From an uncultured Lachnospiraceae bacterium (GTDB taxonomy: Bacteria; Bacillota; Clostridia; Lachnospirales; Lachnospiraceae): DNA of 52,379 nucleotides. Shown here one piece after another: positions 35,063-42,969 of the stretch; the stretch's first letter is position 1, and every line of letters starts with the position of its first letter. Under the pieces are notes generated by a model. That model was not told where the DNA came from, made no database searches, and saw only the letters and a list, made by a program, of their open reading frames with translations. The DNA lies in NCBI GenBank assembly GCA_910583895.1, contig CAJTYJ010000025.1:1-52379 (forward strand), in the 5' to 3' direction. A program made the translations under genes and the position numbers.

Positions 35063-35370
35063 ACACGCCTCCTGACAAAAAATTAACGATCCATTCCGCA
35101 ACCGATCGCCGTACTCATAGTATGTTCTCTTTTTTTCTTTGTATCCGACACTTGAGGACGGAGATTATTCGCGGTGTAACCAGTAATCTTTGGGGAGTTG
35201 ATCCGAGGTGGAACATAGTCTGACGTTATTCGAATATGCAGGTACTGTTCTGTCTGTATGATATCCGGTGAAACTCCGAAAAATAAATTTTCATCAACAA
35301 GGCGAAAAAGGAAGGCCATGCGGCGGCATCGTTGATCGCCGATTACACGGATTGTATGGAAGCGCGGCTG
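35063..35370. other. intergenic region between flavoprotein and acetyltransferase genes
   Basis: These 308 bases contain no supported gene. The left part precedes the flavoprotein gene and contains a possible TACTAT -10 on the minus strand without a good -35. The right half is dispersed repeat copy C (35247-35360). Confidence 0.6.
35247..35360. repeat. dispersed repeat, copy C
   Basis: It shares about 46 of 50 bases with copy B, from GTTCTGTCTGTATG through GGTGAAACTCCG to AAATTTTCATCA, and then the core CGGCGGCATCGTTGA. It has a 15-base insertion relative to B after AAGGCG. It abuts the hairpin at the end of the neighbouring acetyltransferase gene. Confidence 0.85.
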
Positions 35371-35384
35371 TTACAGCCGCGCTT
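35360..35384 (-). other. perfect 11-bp hairpin enclosing the stop codon
   Basis: AAGCGCGGCTG (35360-35370) and CAGCCGCGCTT (35374-35384) are exact complements, and the 3-base loop is the TAA stop codon of the acetyltransferase gene. No T run follows on the minus strand, so it is not a classical terminator. It may stop or protect the transcript. Confidence 0.7.
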
Positions 35385-36012
35385 GTTCTCTGACATAGGC
35401 CTCCACTTCCGCCCAGGCCTCCGGATCAAATTTCCGGTCTTTATAGTAAAAGGGACGGTCTTCTTCTGTGATTTTGCGAATCACTTTACAGGGGTTTCCG
35501 GCCGCGATCACCCAGTCCGGAACATCTTTCGTGACCACGCTTCCGGCACCAATGACCGTATTGCTTCCTATATGTACGCCCGGCAGGATCACCGTGTTGC
35601 CTCCAATCCACACATTGTCGCCGATGGTGATGCCGATGCCATATTCATAGAGGGAGTTGCGGGTGTCCGGATGCACCGGATGGCCGGCGGTATAGATCGC
35701 CACATTGGGCGCAATCTGACAGTTATCCCCAATTATGACTTTTGCCACATCAATGATGGTACAGTTGTAATTGATGAACAGATTTTTTCCCGCCTCAATA
35801 TGGCTTCCATAATCACAGTAAAAAGGCGGGTTGATGTATGCACCTTCAGATTTTCCCAGAAGCTCTTTTACAATCTTTTGAATCTCCTCAAAATCGGACC
35901 GGTCCACTGTATTCAGCCGCTGCACAATCCTTCGGCACACCTTCTGTTCTTCCATCACCGCATCGTCTGAGATATACGGGATCTCCTTGTCTCTTCTCTC
36001 TACCTGATTCAT
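35371..36012 (-). CDS. sugar O-acetyltransferase (maltose/galactoside acetyltransferase family)
   Basis: This 213-residue protein has an alpha-helical N-terminus and a left-handed beta-helix (residues 55-190) with hexapeptide repeats. It shows the family signature SLYEYGIGITIGDNVWIG and the active His in YTAGHPVHPD. It acetylates a hydroxyl of a sugar using acetyl-CoA. The start is uncertain: ATG 36012 is 12 bases from AGGAGG, while TTG 36018, two codons upstream, has the better spacing. The longer frame to 36096 has no ribosome binding site. The stop codon lies in the loop of a perfect hairpin, and copy C of the dispersed repeat follows. Confidence 0.88.
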   Translation of the reverse strand: MNQVERRDKEIPYISDDAVMEEQKVCRRIVQRLNTVDRSDFEEIQKIVKELLGKSEGAYINPPFYCDYGSHIEAGKNLFINYNCTIIDVAKVIIGDNCQIAPNVAIYTAGHPVHPDTRNSLYEYGIGITIGDNVWIGGNTVILPGVHIGSNTVIGAGSVVTKDVPDWVIAAGNPCKVIRKITEEDRPFYYKDRKFDPEAWAEVEAYVREQARL

Positions 36013-36164
36013 CTTCAAGCTCTGCCTCCTCTGTCTTATATTTTTGCGTTCCTGAATCCAAATCCTTTCCTGAGCATCATAATATATCAGAGCCAAAAAT
36101 ACTATGACTATTTTCTCTGATTATTATAAAAATCGTATCCCGGTGTCTTTCCCAGGGCCCGGAT

Positions 36165-36842
36165 TCAGACTTCTGTTTTTGTGTCCGCCTGCTGCGGACG
36201 GAAGGCCTCTAGTCTTTCATAAAACTGTCCGTAAAAATCTCCGGCAGGGTCCCATGGCATCCGATAAAATCGATTCAGAAGTTCCATGCTGACTGGTTTG
36301 ATCCGCTCCGGATCACTGTGTACTTCTTTTTGAAGCGCTTTCAGACAGTAATGCCAGTCACGGACAAACTGTTCATAGGTCCCCGGATCCGGAAGATCCA
36401 GCCATTTTTTTATCTTTATTTTTCTCCGATCTTCTTTTGGGCACTCATGGACCTGCAGGAAGTACTGAAAGGAGCCGTTTTCATACAGGCGCCCCAGAGG
36501 GAACAGACGACAGATCCCGGGCCGCAGAGAATGGATGCTGCAGCGCCCTTCCCGGTTCAGAAATACGCAGGCCTCTTGGGGCCCCGTCATCTTCAGATTG
36601 GGGAGAATCAGCCCGTCCACTATATTCAGTTCTATCTTTCCCCCTTCCAAAAGCTGGTCAAAATCCAGCTGCAGTCCTCTGTACAGCCAAAACAGATCCA
36701 GAGGATCCAAAGTGATGGAGCTTCCCATCCCCTGACAACAGTCTGAACAGCCCTGGCAGCCGCCGCAGTCCGCTTTTACCAGGTCGTTTGCCTTATACAG
36801 TCTCCCGTCAGACACTTCATTCATATCTATCCTGCGTTCCAT
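36165..36842 (-). CDS. YkgJ-family cysteine-cluster protein
   Basis: This 225-residue protein has two cysteine groups: CGGCQGCSDCC near residues 25-35 and CVFLNREGRCSIHSLRPGIC near residues 90-112. They match the YkgJ family, which is thought to bind zinc or an iron-sulfur cluster, and whose role is unknown. The ATG at 36842 lies eight bases after the GTPase stop, with AGGAG within that stop region (GAGGAGTAAAAG). This shows translational coupling with the GTPase gene. Context with a ribosome-acting GTPase and a Nudix protein suggests a role in the same process. Confidence 0.85.
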   Translation of the reverse strand: MERRIDMNEVSDGRLYKANDLVKADCGGCQGCSDCCQGMGSSITLDPLDLFWLYRGLQLDFDQLLEGGKIELNIVDGLILPNLKMTGPQEACVFLNREGRCSIHSLRPGICRLFPLGRLYENGSFQYFLQVHECPKEDRRKIKIKKWLDLPDPGTYEQFVRDWHYCLKALQKEVHSDPERIKPVSMELLNRFYRMPWDPAGDFYGQFYERLEAFRPQQADTKTEV

Positions 36843-36849
36843 CGGTCTT

Positions 36850-39525
36850 TTACTCCTCTTCCATACTTTTCTGCCCCAACCGGATCTGGCGCATCTGCTC
36901 TGCCAGCTCGTCCGGCAGAGAATCAAACAGGTAGTTTTTGCTCCCGGGAAAGCGGTCCGTATATTGTGTCCGGATTTCCTGACTGATCCGCTGTATCTCC
37001 TCTCTTAGTTCCCGGGCAGACATCATGACACAGCCCTGACCCCGGATGATGATTTGCTCCAACTTATCAGAAGTAGCCACCGTAACCTGGTATTTTCTGC
37101 CGATCTCATGGGCTGTCCGTTCGATGTACTGATCCGCGGTCTCCGCCTCCCTGGTGTAAACAACATGAATATTGTGATATGGAAGCACTTCTTCCCTGTG
37201 TCCCTCCACCCGATAGGCGTCAAAGACCAGAATCAGGCTGCACTGCCGGAATCCCTGATAATTGCACAGGATATCCATCAGTTTGCCCCGTGCCCCGTCA
37301 ATGTTGGTCTTTGCCAGCTCGCTTAGTTCCTCCCAGGCAAATATTACATTATATCCGTCTACCAGCAGATATTCCGGTAATTTTTCCCGAAACTTCACGC
37401 CGGGTGTACTTGCCCTTGGCTTCTCGTTGAAGACTTCTCTTCTGGCATTTTCCTTAGGATCCCGGCGCTTCGGCACTCCAAAGGTGCGGGTAAAGATTGC
37501 TTCCAGCTCTTTTTCCTCCTCTTCCGTGCCGATTGGCGGTCCTTTTGGTTCTCTTGGGACCAAAACGTTCTGCCCGGACGGTTCTTTCGACTTGTCAGCC
37601 AGCATGGGTTCCAGATGCATATGCCCGGGCACATCGTACCAGGGAATGATGGTCCCGGCTCCATGATAGCAGAAAACCGAATCCGGCGGATTCTCCGGGT
37701 CCAGTTCCGGATCATACGTGCTTTTTGCCAGAATCTCCTCCTGGTTATGGCAGGGCGCGTAACCGCTCAGCGTACAGAAAAGGCGGCCTCTGCCCTTTGT
37801 ATATGCCCGCACTTCCTGCTGATAATTCCGCATGCCGGACACCGGAGCAGTTCCGGTGAGCACGCACCAGACTCCATCTCCCTCCGGTGGCTCGAAAGAG
37901 CCATTCATCTTCTCCACATCTGCCATGGCCCTTCCCACCAGGTCCTGGGGAAGCTCAAGACGGAAAGCATAGTAAGGTTCCAACAGAACACTTTTTGCCT
38001 GCATCAGCCCCTGCCGCACCGCCCGGTAGGTGGCCTGCCGGAAGTCTCCGCCTTCCGTATGCTTGATATGTGCTTTCCCGGAGACCAGCGTAATCTTAAG
38101 ATCCGTAACCTCTGCCCCCATCAGCACCCCTTTATGAACCTTTTCTTCCAGATGTGTCAGAATCAGTCTCTGCCAGTTTCGGTCCAGCTGATCCTCACTG
38201 CAGGCAGACAGGCACACAAGACCGCTGCCCGGCTCTCCTGGTTCCAGAAGGAGATGCACCTCCGCGTAATGACGAAGAGGCTCAAAATGCCCCACACCCT
38301 CCACCCGGTCGGTGATGGTCTCTTTATAGACGATCTTACCTTCTCCAAAATCCACAGAAAGCTGAAAACGGTCCAGGATCATGGCCTTTAAAACCTCGAT
38401 CTGCACCTCTCCCATGATCTGGGCCTGGATCTCCTTAAGCTTCTCATCCCAGCGGATGTGAAGCTCCGGTTCTTCCTCTTCCAGCAGCTTCAGCTTTCCG
38501 AGTATCTGCTTAGGGTCCGTCTGATCCGGAAGCCGGAGTTCATAAGTCAGCACCGGCTCTAACACCGGCAGATCCGAAGCCGGTTCTATGCCCAGACCCT
38601 CCCCCGGACGGGTGCCGGCAGGTCCGGTCACCACGCAGATCGTTCCGGCCTCTGCCTCCGGTACCGTCTCATACCGGGCACCGGAATAAATCCGGATCTG
38701 GTTCACCTTCTCCTCCCCGGACAAAGACATCTTCACCTTCAATGTCCCACCGGTCACTTTCAGCCAGGTCAGACGCTGTCCCTGGGAATCCCGGCTGATC
38801 TTAAAGACCTTTGCGCCGAACGCTTCCGGATATTTGGGCGCCTGCAGATAGTGTTCCATTCCCTGTATAAACGCCTGGGTCCCGGTTTCTTTTAATGCAG
38901 AGCCAAAATAGCAGGGAAAAACCTTCCTGGAAGCGATCAGGCGACGGATCTCTTCTCTTGGCAGACAGCCCTGCTCCAGATAACAATCCAGCGCGCGCTC
39001 ATCCAGTACTGCTGTATTTTCCTGAAATTCCAAACTTTCCTGATCCACGGAAAAATCCACGCACCGGTCATCCAGACGGCTTTTCAGTTCCTCCAAAAGC
39101 CGTTCTTTATGGGCTTTTGGCTGATCCATCTTGTTTACAAAAATCAGCGTCGGTATCTGATACCTGCAAAGAAGCTTCCACAAGGTCTCCGTATGACTCT
39201 GAATACCATCGGCCCCGCTTATGATCAGCACGCCGTAATCCAGCACCTGCAAAGTCCGCTCCATTTCAGCAGAAAAATCCACGTGGCCGGGCGTGTCCAG
39301 AAGGACAAATGGCTTTTCTCCCAGGTTAAATACTGCCTGCTTGGAAAAAATAGTGATGCCTCTGTCCCGCTCCATCTCGTAATGGTCCAGGCAGGTGTCT
39401 TTGTCATCCACCCGTCCCATTTTGCGGATGCTGCCGCTTGCAAACAGAATTCGTTCAGACAAGGTTGTCTTTCCCGCATCCACATGGGCCAGCATGCCGA
39501 TGCAGACAGGATGATGCTCTCTCAA
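36850..39525 (-). CDS. TetM-like translational GTPase fused to a YacP/Rae1-type NYN nuclease domain
   Basis: This 891-residue protein has a GTPase with AHVDAGKT (13-20), RGITI, DTPGHVDF and NKMD, then EF-G-like domains II-V, as in Tet(M)/Tet(O), to about residue 640. A linker rich in Glu, Lys and Pro follows, and from about 715 to 870 there is a NYN domain: VDGYNVIFAW with Asp723, LVFDAYR, ADQYIERTAHEIG and TSDKLEQ supply the expected acidic residues. YacP (Rae1) is a ribosome A-site mRNA endonuclease in Bacillus. The Tet(M) domain IV tip motif YSPVS appears replaced by KHTEG in the segment before GDFRQ, so tetracycline protection is not assured. The start lies six bases after the Nudix gene. 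Confidence 0.92.
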   Translation of the reverse strand: MREHHPVCIGMLAHVDAGKTTLSERILFASGSIRKMGRVDDKDTCLDHYEMERDRGITIFSKQAVFNLGEKPFVLLDTPGHVDFSAEMERTLQVLDYGVLIISGADGIQSHTETLWKLLCRYQIPTLIFVNKMDQPKAHKERLLEELKSRLDDRCVDFSVDQESLEFQENTAVLDERALDCYLEQGCLPREEIRRLIASRKVFPCYFGSALKETGTQAFIQGMEHYLQAPKYPEAFGAKVFKISRDSQGQRLTWLKVTGGTLKVKMSLSGEEKVNQIRIYSGARYETVPEAEAGTICVVTGPAGTRPGEGLGIEPASDLPVLEPVLTYELRLPDQTDPKQILGKLKLLEEEEPELHIRWDEKLKEIQAQIMGEVQIEVLKAMILDRFQLSVDFGEGKIVYKETITDRVEGVGHFEPLRHYAEVHLLLEPGEPGSGLVCLSACSEDQLDRNWQRLILTHLEEKVHKGVLMGAEVTDLKITLVSGKAHIKHTEGGDFRQATYRAVRQGLMQAKSVLLEPYYAFRLELPQDLVGRAMADVEKMNGSFEPPEGDGVWCVLTGTAPVSGMRNYQQEVRAYTKGRGRLFCTLSGYAPCHNQEEILAKSTYDPELDPENPPDSVFCYHGAGTIIPWYDVPGHMHLEPMLADKSKEPSGQNVLVPREPKGPPIGTEEEEKELEAIFTRTFGVPKRRDPKENARREVFNEKPRASTPGVKFREKLPEYLLVDGYNVIFAWEELSELAKTNIDGARGKLMDILCNYQGFRQCSLILVFDAYRVEGHREEVLPYHNIHVVYTREAETADQYIERTAHEIGRKYQVTVATSDKLEQIIIRGQGCVMMSARELREEIQRISQEIRTQYTDRFPGSKNYLFDSLPDELAEQMRQIRLGQKSMEEE

Positions 39526-39531
39526 ATGCGG

Positions 39532-40449
39532 TCACTCCTCCCCGTAAAAAGTTTCCAGGTTCCGGCGAAACAGCCGGGCGGGCCGATGACCGACGCCCTC
39601 TAGGATCTCTTCTGTCTCCGTCACAAAGGGAGCAATCTTTCTTCGAAAATTTGCTGTCAGAAGAGATTTTCCCTGGATGGTTTCATAAGCTCTCTGAAGT
39701 CCGGTCAGGGTAAAACGATCCGGCATCAGGTCAAAGACAATTCGTCCGGTATCCCCCGCCTCTCTTCGCAGCGCAAGACAGGCGCAGAGGATGATCTTTG
39801 CATGGTCGAACGCCAGTCCTCCGTCTTCCACAATATCGTATTGCACCGTCTCATGATGATTCCAAAAATCTTTCTGTTCCCGGATCACTGCCTTGATTGC
39901 AGGAGCCTTCCCTTCCTCATCCGTCAGACAGAGATCGCAGGCACAAATGATCCTGGCGGAAGTGTCCCGGATCTCTTTTTCCAGCAGACGTTTTTCGAAA
40001 GAAATGCAGAACCACCTGGCCTCCCAGGCATCCGTACCGCCCCGAACGGCGTAGCGTCCTCCATCGATCAGCGCCAGGAAAGCATGGGAGACAATCCAGC
40101 CCCGGGGATCCCGGCCGGGTTCACTGAAGATGGAAAAAGGGTTCAGATAAGCGTCCTTTACCCCGGTCTCCTCCAAAAGTTCCCGTCTGGCCGTCTCCAA
40201 AACACTTTCCCCTGGACGGCAAAAACCGCCCGGAAGGGCCCAGCAGTCTTTATACGGATGGGATCCCCGCCGAATCAGAAGAAGCTTAAGGCTTTTCCTG
40301 GGATCTTTGCGGTAATTCTCTTCCTGCCCGTCCATACCCAGAATAGAAAAAACCGCCATGTCTGCCGCGACCGACGGGCGGGGAAAAAGACCAATGTCAT
40401 AAGTTTCCAAATAAGACTTCTCTTCTGGTGAAGGTGTATAGCGGTTCAT
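39532..40449 (-). CDS. Nudix hydrolase family protein with NrtR-like C-terminal domain
   Basis: This 305-residue protein has a Nudix box at residues 74-96 (GGFCRPGESVLETARRELLEE, then TG), preceded by a long N-terminal strand region, and a C-terminal segment (residues 225-300) with FTLTGLQRAYETIQG and NFRRKI like the winged helix of NrtR. NrtR proteins bind ADP-ribose and regulate NAD synthesis; some members hydrolyse ADP-ribose. Here the E-x-x-E-E catalytic core looks intact, so it may be an enzyme as well. The gene is first in an operon with the GTPase-nuclease fusion, six bases apart. The start follows AGGAG. Confidence 0.85.
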   Translation of the reverse strand: MNRYTPSPEEKSYLETYDIGLFPRPSVAADMAVFSILGMDGQEENYRKDPRKSLKLLLIRRGSHPYKDCWALPGGFCRPGESVLETARRELLEETGVKDAYLNPFSIFSEPGRDPRGWIVSHAFLALIDGGRYAVRGGTDAWEARWFCISFEKRLLEKEIRDTSARIICACDLCLTDEEGKAPAIKAVIREQKDFWNHHETVQYDIVEDGGLAFDHAKIILCACLALRREAGDTGRIVFDLMPDRFTLTGLQRAYETIQGKSLLTANFRRKIAPFVTETEEILEGVGHRPARLFRRNLETFYGEE

Positions 40450-40619
40450 ATGGGCTCCTGCCTTTCTTTTTTTGATACTGTTTCTACGATAATATCACCT
40501 GCGACAAATGTCAAGTTCTATTTTGCGGCAACTTCCACTATCTTTCATTGAAAATTGTCAGATTTGATGTTATGCTGTAATCGTCAATCATAGTTATCCG
40601 TTTAAATGGAGGTGAACAA

Positions 40620-41114
40620 ATGAAATTATTAAGAACAAGAGTCCTATCCGGCGCTTTGTGTGCTGCGTTTCTGCTTTCTGCTTTCATGGTGATGCCGGCA
40701 AAAGCAGCGACGGCTTTCGATCCGAACTATTATTTTTCCCAGTATCCGGATGTGGCGGTAGAGATTGGATTTCAGCCGGAAGCACTGTTTGAGCATTATC
40801 AGAACGTCGGCATGCAGGAAGGGCGCTTCCCCAATGCCCAGGCAGAGTGGCGGGCGGCAGCCGGCCATGTGGACACAGCAGAGGAGCGGACCGCTTTCCT
40901 TATGAAGATCCCGCCTGCAAACCCCGATAACGCTGCAAGTACGCTGCCCAAACTGGATCCTTATTACTACTATAACACTTACCCGGATGTGGCAGCTGTG
41001 GTGGGAAATGACGCCCAGGGTCTTTTGAATCATTATTTCGCCTATGGGTATGCCGAAGGAAGACTTCCTTTTTACGGCGCTGATCCCTGCACAGAAGTAC
41101 AGACTTCTTATTAA
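40620..41114 (+). CDS. secreted protein with two YPDV/EGR repeats
   Basis: This 164-residue protein has a signal peptide (residues 1-29, ending AKAA) and two copies of a motif of about 38 residues: FDPNYYFSQYPDV...LFEHYQNVGMQEGRFP at 33-75 and LDPYYYYNTYPDV...LLNHYFAYGYAEGRLP at 112-150. This repeat occurs in many secreted and cell-surface proteins of Firmicutes, often next to cell-wall-binding or lysozyme-like domains. No other domain is present here. The ATG at 40620 has GGAGGTGAACAA upstream. The gene is single, and its function is unknown; the repeat may bind cell-surface polymers. Confidence 0.8.
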   Translation: MKLLRTRVLSGALCAAFLLSAFMVMPAKAATAFDPNYYFSQYPDVAVEIGFQPEALFEHYQNVGMQEGRFPNAQAEWRAAAGHVDTAEERTAFLMKIPPANPDNAASTLPKLDPYYYYNTYPDVAAVVGNDAQGLLNHYFAYGYAEGRLPFYGADPCTEVQTSY

Positions 41115-41224
41115 CGATATCCAAACCGGCGGATTTCATCTGTGATCTTTCACAAGATCTTAGAAGATGAGCCGCTGCAAAACTTGGTTCTGCCTGTCCG
41201 TCCGGCAATGCTGTGCGGGCAGGC

Positions 41225-41416
41225 TCATCCGCCAAGATATTTTATTTGTTCTATGATTTCGTTCAGCTCCCTTTCCAGCCTCACTTTCATATCCAGATCG
41301 TAGGTCTGCATTGCCAGCCGGATCTGCATATTCAATGCACACTGCTGCTGCCTTAAACTGTTATAATGGGTCTTTCTAAGGTCATTGATCGTCTGAGATG
41401 TATTTTTTTGATTCAT
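41225..41416 (-). CDS. small hypothetical coiled-coil protein
   Basis: This 63-residue protein (from MNQKNTSQ) is almost entirely helical and rich in Gln, Arg, Leu and Glu: RQQQCALNMQIRLAMQTYDLDMKVRLERELNEI. The in-frame extension to 41521 overlaps the preceding gene's downstream region and lacks character. A GGAGG lies 13 bases upstream of this ATG, which is a long spacing, so the start is not certain. It follows the DUF4340-like gene by 110 bases and could be the last gene of that operon. No homologue is recognised. Confidence 0.5.
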   Translation of the reverse strand: MNQKNTSQTINDLRKTHYNSLRQQQCALNMQIRLAMQTYDLDMKVRLERELNEIIEQIKYLGG

Positions 41417-41525
41417 AATTGAAAGTTGTCCCTCCAGATCGTCCTTATGCCGTTCGGACGAAACACGCCTGAAAAGGCAGTGAAAGCAGCAGGGGGAATC
41501 CCTGATGTTTCCCCCTGTCACCGGT

Positions 41526-42956
41526 TTATTTTAAAACGATATGGTTGACCGCTTCGATCAGATCAACCACCTGGGTCCGTTCCACAAACGCCACTGCCTT
41601 CCCATTTATGACCGCAATACAGTTGGCTCCGTCATAACGATAAAGCTGAATAGGAATTTGAGGAAAATTCTCATGATCCAGGTGAATGGTCAGGCTGATC
41701 TCTTCCTTCTGATCCGGCGTCTGCTCAGTAAAGCTTTCTGCCCTCAGTCCTCTTATGGCACTTTGGATCTCTGCTATTTCCAGTTCTTCCCCCTGATCAT
41801 ACCAGATCCTTTCTTCCCCTTTCTTCTCAGAAGTTAATGTGTAATTCTTGCCTTCCAGCGCTATATCCAGCTGGTACATATGAGAAAAATCACCCCAGAA
41901 CAGTTCCTGGTGGCGCAGGGAGTCATAAGACGTCTCCCTTAGCTTCTCATACTGTTCTTTCGTAATCTGATAGATGATTTTGGACTCTCCAACTCTGGCA
42001 TACGCCGTCACTTCCTCCCCGGCATCCTCATCCGCTTCTTTTTCCCCTGCTGTTTCTGACTCTGCTTCTTCTGCTTCCCGCTCTGCCAGGTCACGTCCTA
42101 TGTGGAGTGTAAAGGTTTCTTTTGCTTCTTCCTCTGCGTCTTTTTCTGCTGTGTAATCAATCATGACCGAAAGCTCCGGTTCGTCCAGACCATATGCCTC
42201 CAGATCCGCTTCGGATGCCTTGTAATTCACATAATTCTTTAAGTTCATATTTCGGATAATATCCAGATACGCTTCCACCCTGGAGGTGTCAAGGGGCAGC
42301 AGCGTTTCTTCCCTTCTCACAAAATAAACGTCTTCCGGATTATAAGTGGCCGCGCTTTCTTCTTCGTAAAAGATCTGCTCGGACTCTGTACCGGAAAACT
42401 GTATCTGTGTCACCTCTGCCAGTTCTGGTATATCATCATGAAGGATCACATCCGCGATCTCGATTCCAAACCGCTCCAACGGGTCTGTTTTTACCAGATA
42501 CACATTGCCGTCGCCAATGGAAACATACCGCTGAGAATCCATGGTGCTGTAATCACCCAGCAGAATTTCGTATGTATCTGATTCGGTCTCCATATGGATC
42601 GTACCGGTTGGCGTATCCAGTCCATACTGTCCGAAGTCTTCCACCGCTTCTATCCGAAAGGAAACGCCGAATTCCTCAAACAGTTCCAGCATCCCTTTGA
42701 TCTTTTCTCCATCCACCGGGAATTCCTGGTCCTTATCGTACAGCCAGTTCCCGTTTTCATCCCTGTGGAACGAAAAAGAACCCGTATCACACTCCCAGGA
42801 AAGAACATTTACCTCTTCGTTATGGATCTTCAGGATGATTTCATCACTGTTTTGAATCTGTTCCTTTTGTTTCTCGTATCTGCTCACGCCAAAAGCGGCG
42901 AGGCTGACACAGACGAGTATTCCACACAAAATAGCGAGCCTTTTATATCGTTTCAT
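41526..42956 (-). CDS. DUF4340-like extracytoplasmic protein of the Gld-type ABC cassette
   Basis: This 476-residue protein has one N-terminal membrane segment (residues 6-24) and a large acidic extracytoplasmic part. A typical DUF4340 stretch is visible: LDTPTGTIHMETESDTYEILLGDYSTMDSQRYVSI. A highly acidic insert (EEAESETAGEKEADEDAGEE) lies at about 300. DUF4340 proteins follow GldG-like genes in ABC cassettes, and they are thought to act in the outer part of the complex. It is 13 bases downstream of the GldG-like gene. Its job is unknown. Confidence 0.85.
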   Translation of the reverse strand: MKRYKRLAILCGILVCVSLAAFGVSRYEKQKEQIQNSDEIILKIHNEEVNVLSWECDTGSFSFHRDENGNWLYDKDQEFPVDGEKIKGMLELFEEFGVSFRIEAVEDFGQYGLDTPTGTIHMETESDTYEILLGDYSTMDSQRYVSIGDGNVYLVKTDPLERFGIEIADVILHDDIPELAEVTQIQFSGTESEQIFYEEESAATYNPEDVYFVRREETLLPLDTSRVEAYLDIIRNMNLKNYVNYKASEADLEAYGLDEPELSVMIDYTAEKDAEEEAKETFTLHIGRDLAEREAEEAESETAGEKEADEDAGEEVTAYARVGESKIIYQITKEQYEKLRETSYDSLRHQELFWGDFSHMYQLDIALEGKNYTLTSEKKGEERIWYDQGEELEIAEIQSAIRGLRAESFTEQTPDQKEEISLTIHLDHENFPQIPIQLYRYDGANCIAVINGKAVAFVERTQVVDLIEAVNHIVLK

Positions 42957-42969
42957 ATTCCCCTCCTTA

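Noticed and set aside
36850..39525. Tetracycline resistance gene tet(M)
   Set aside because: The GTPase part is only TetM-like, the domain IV tip motif differs, and a NYN nuclease domain is fused, so a resistance call is not supported.
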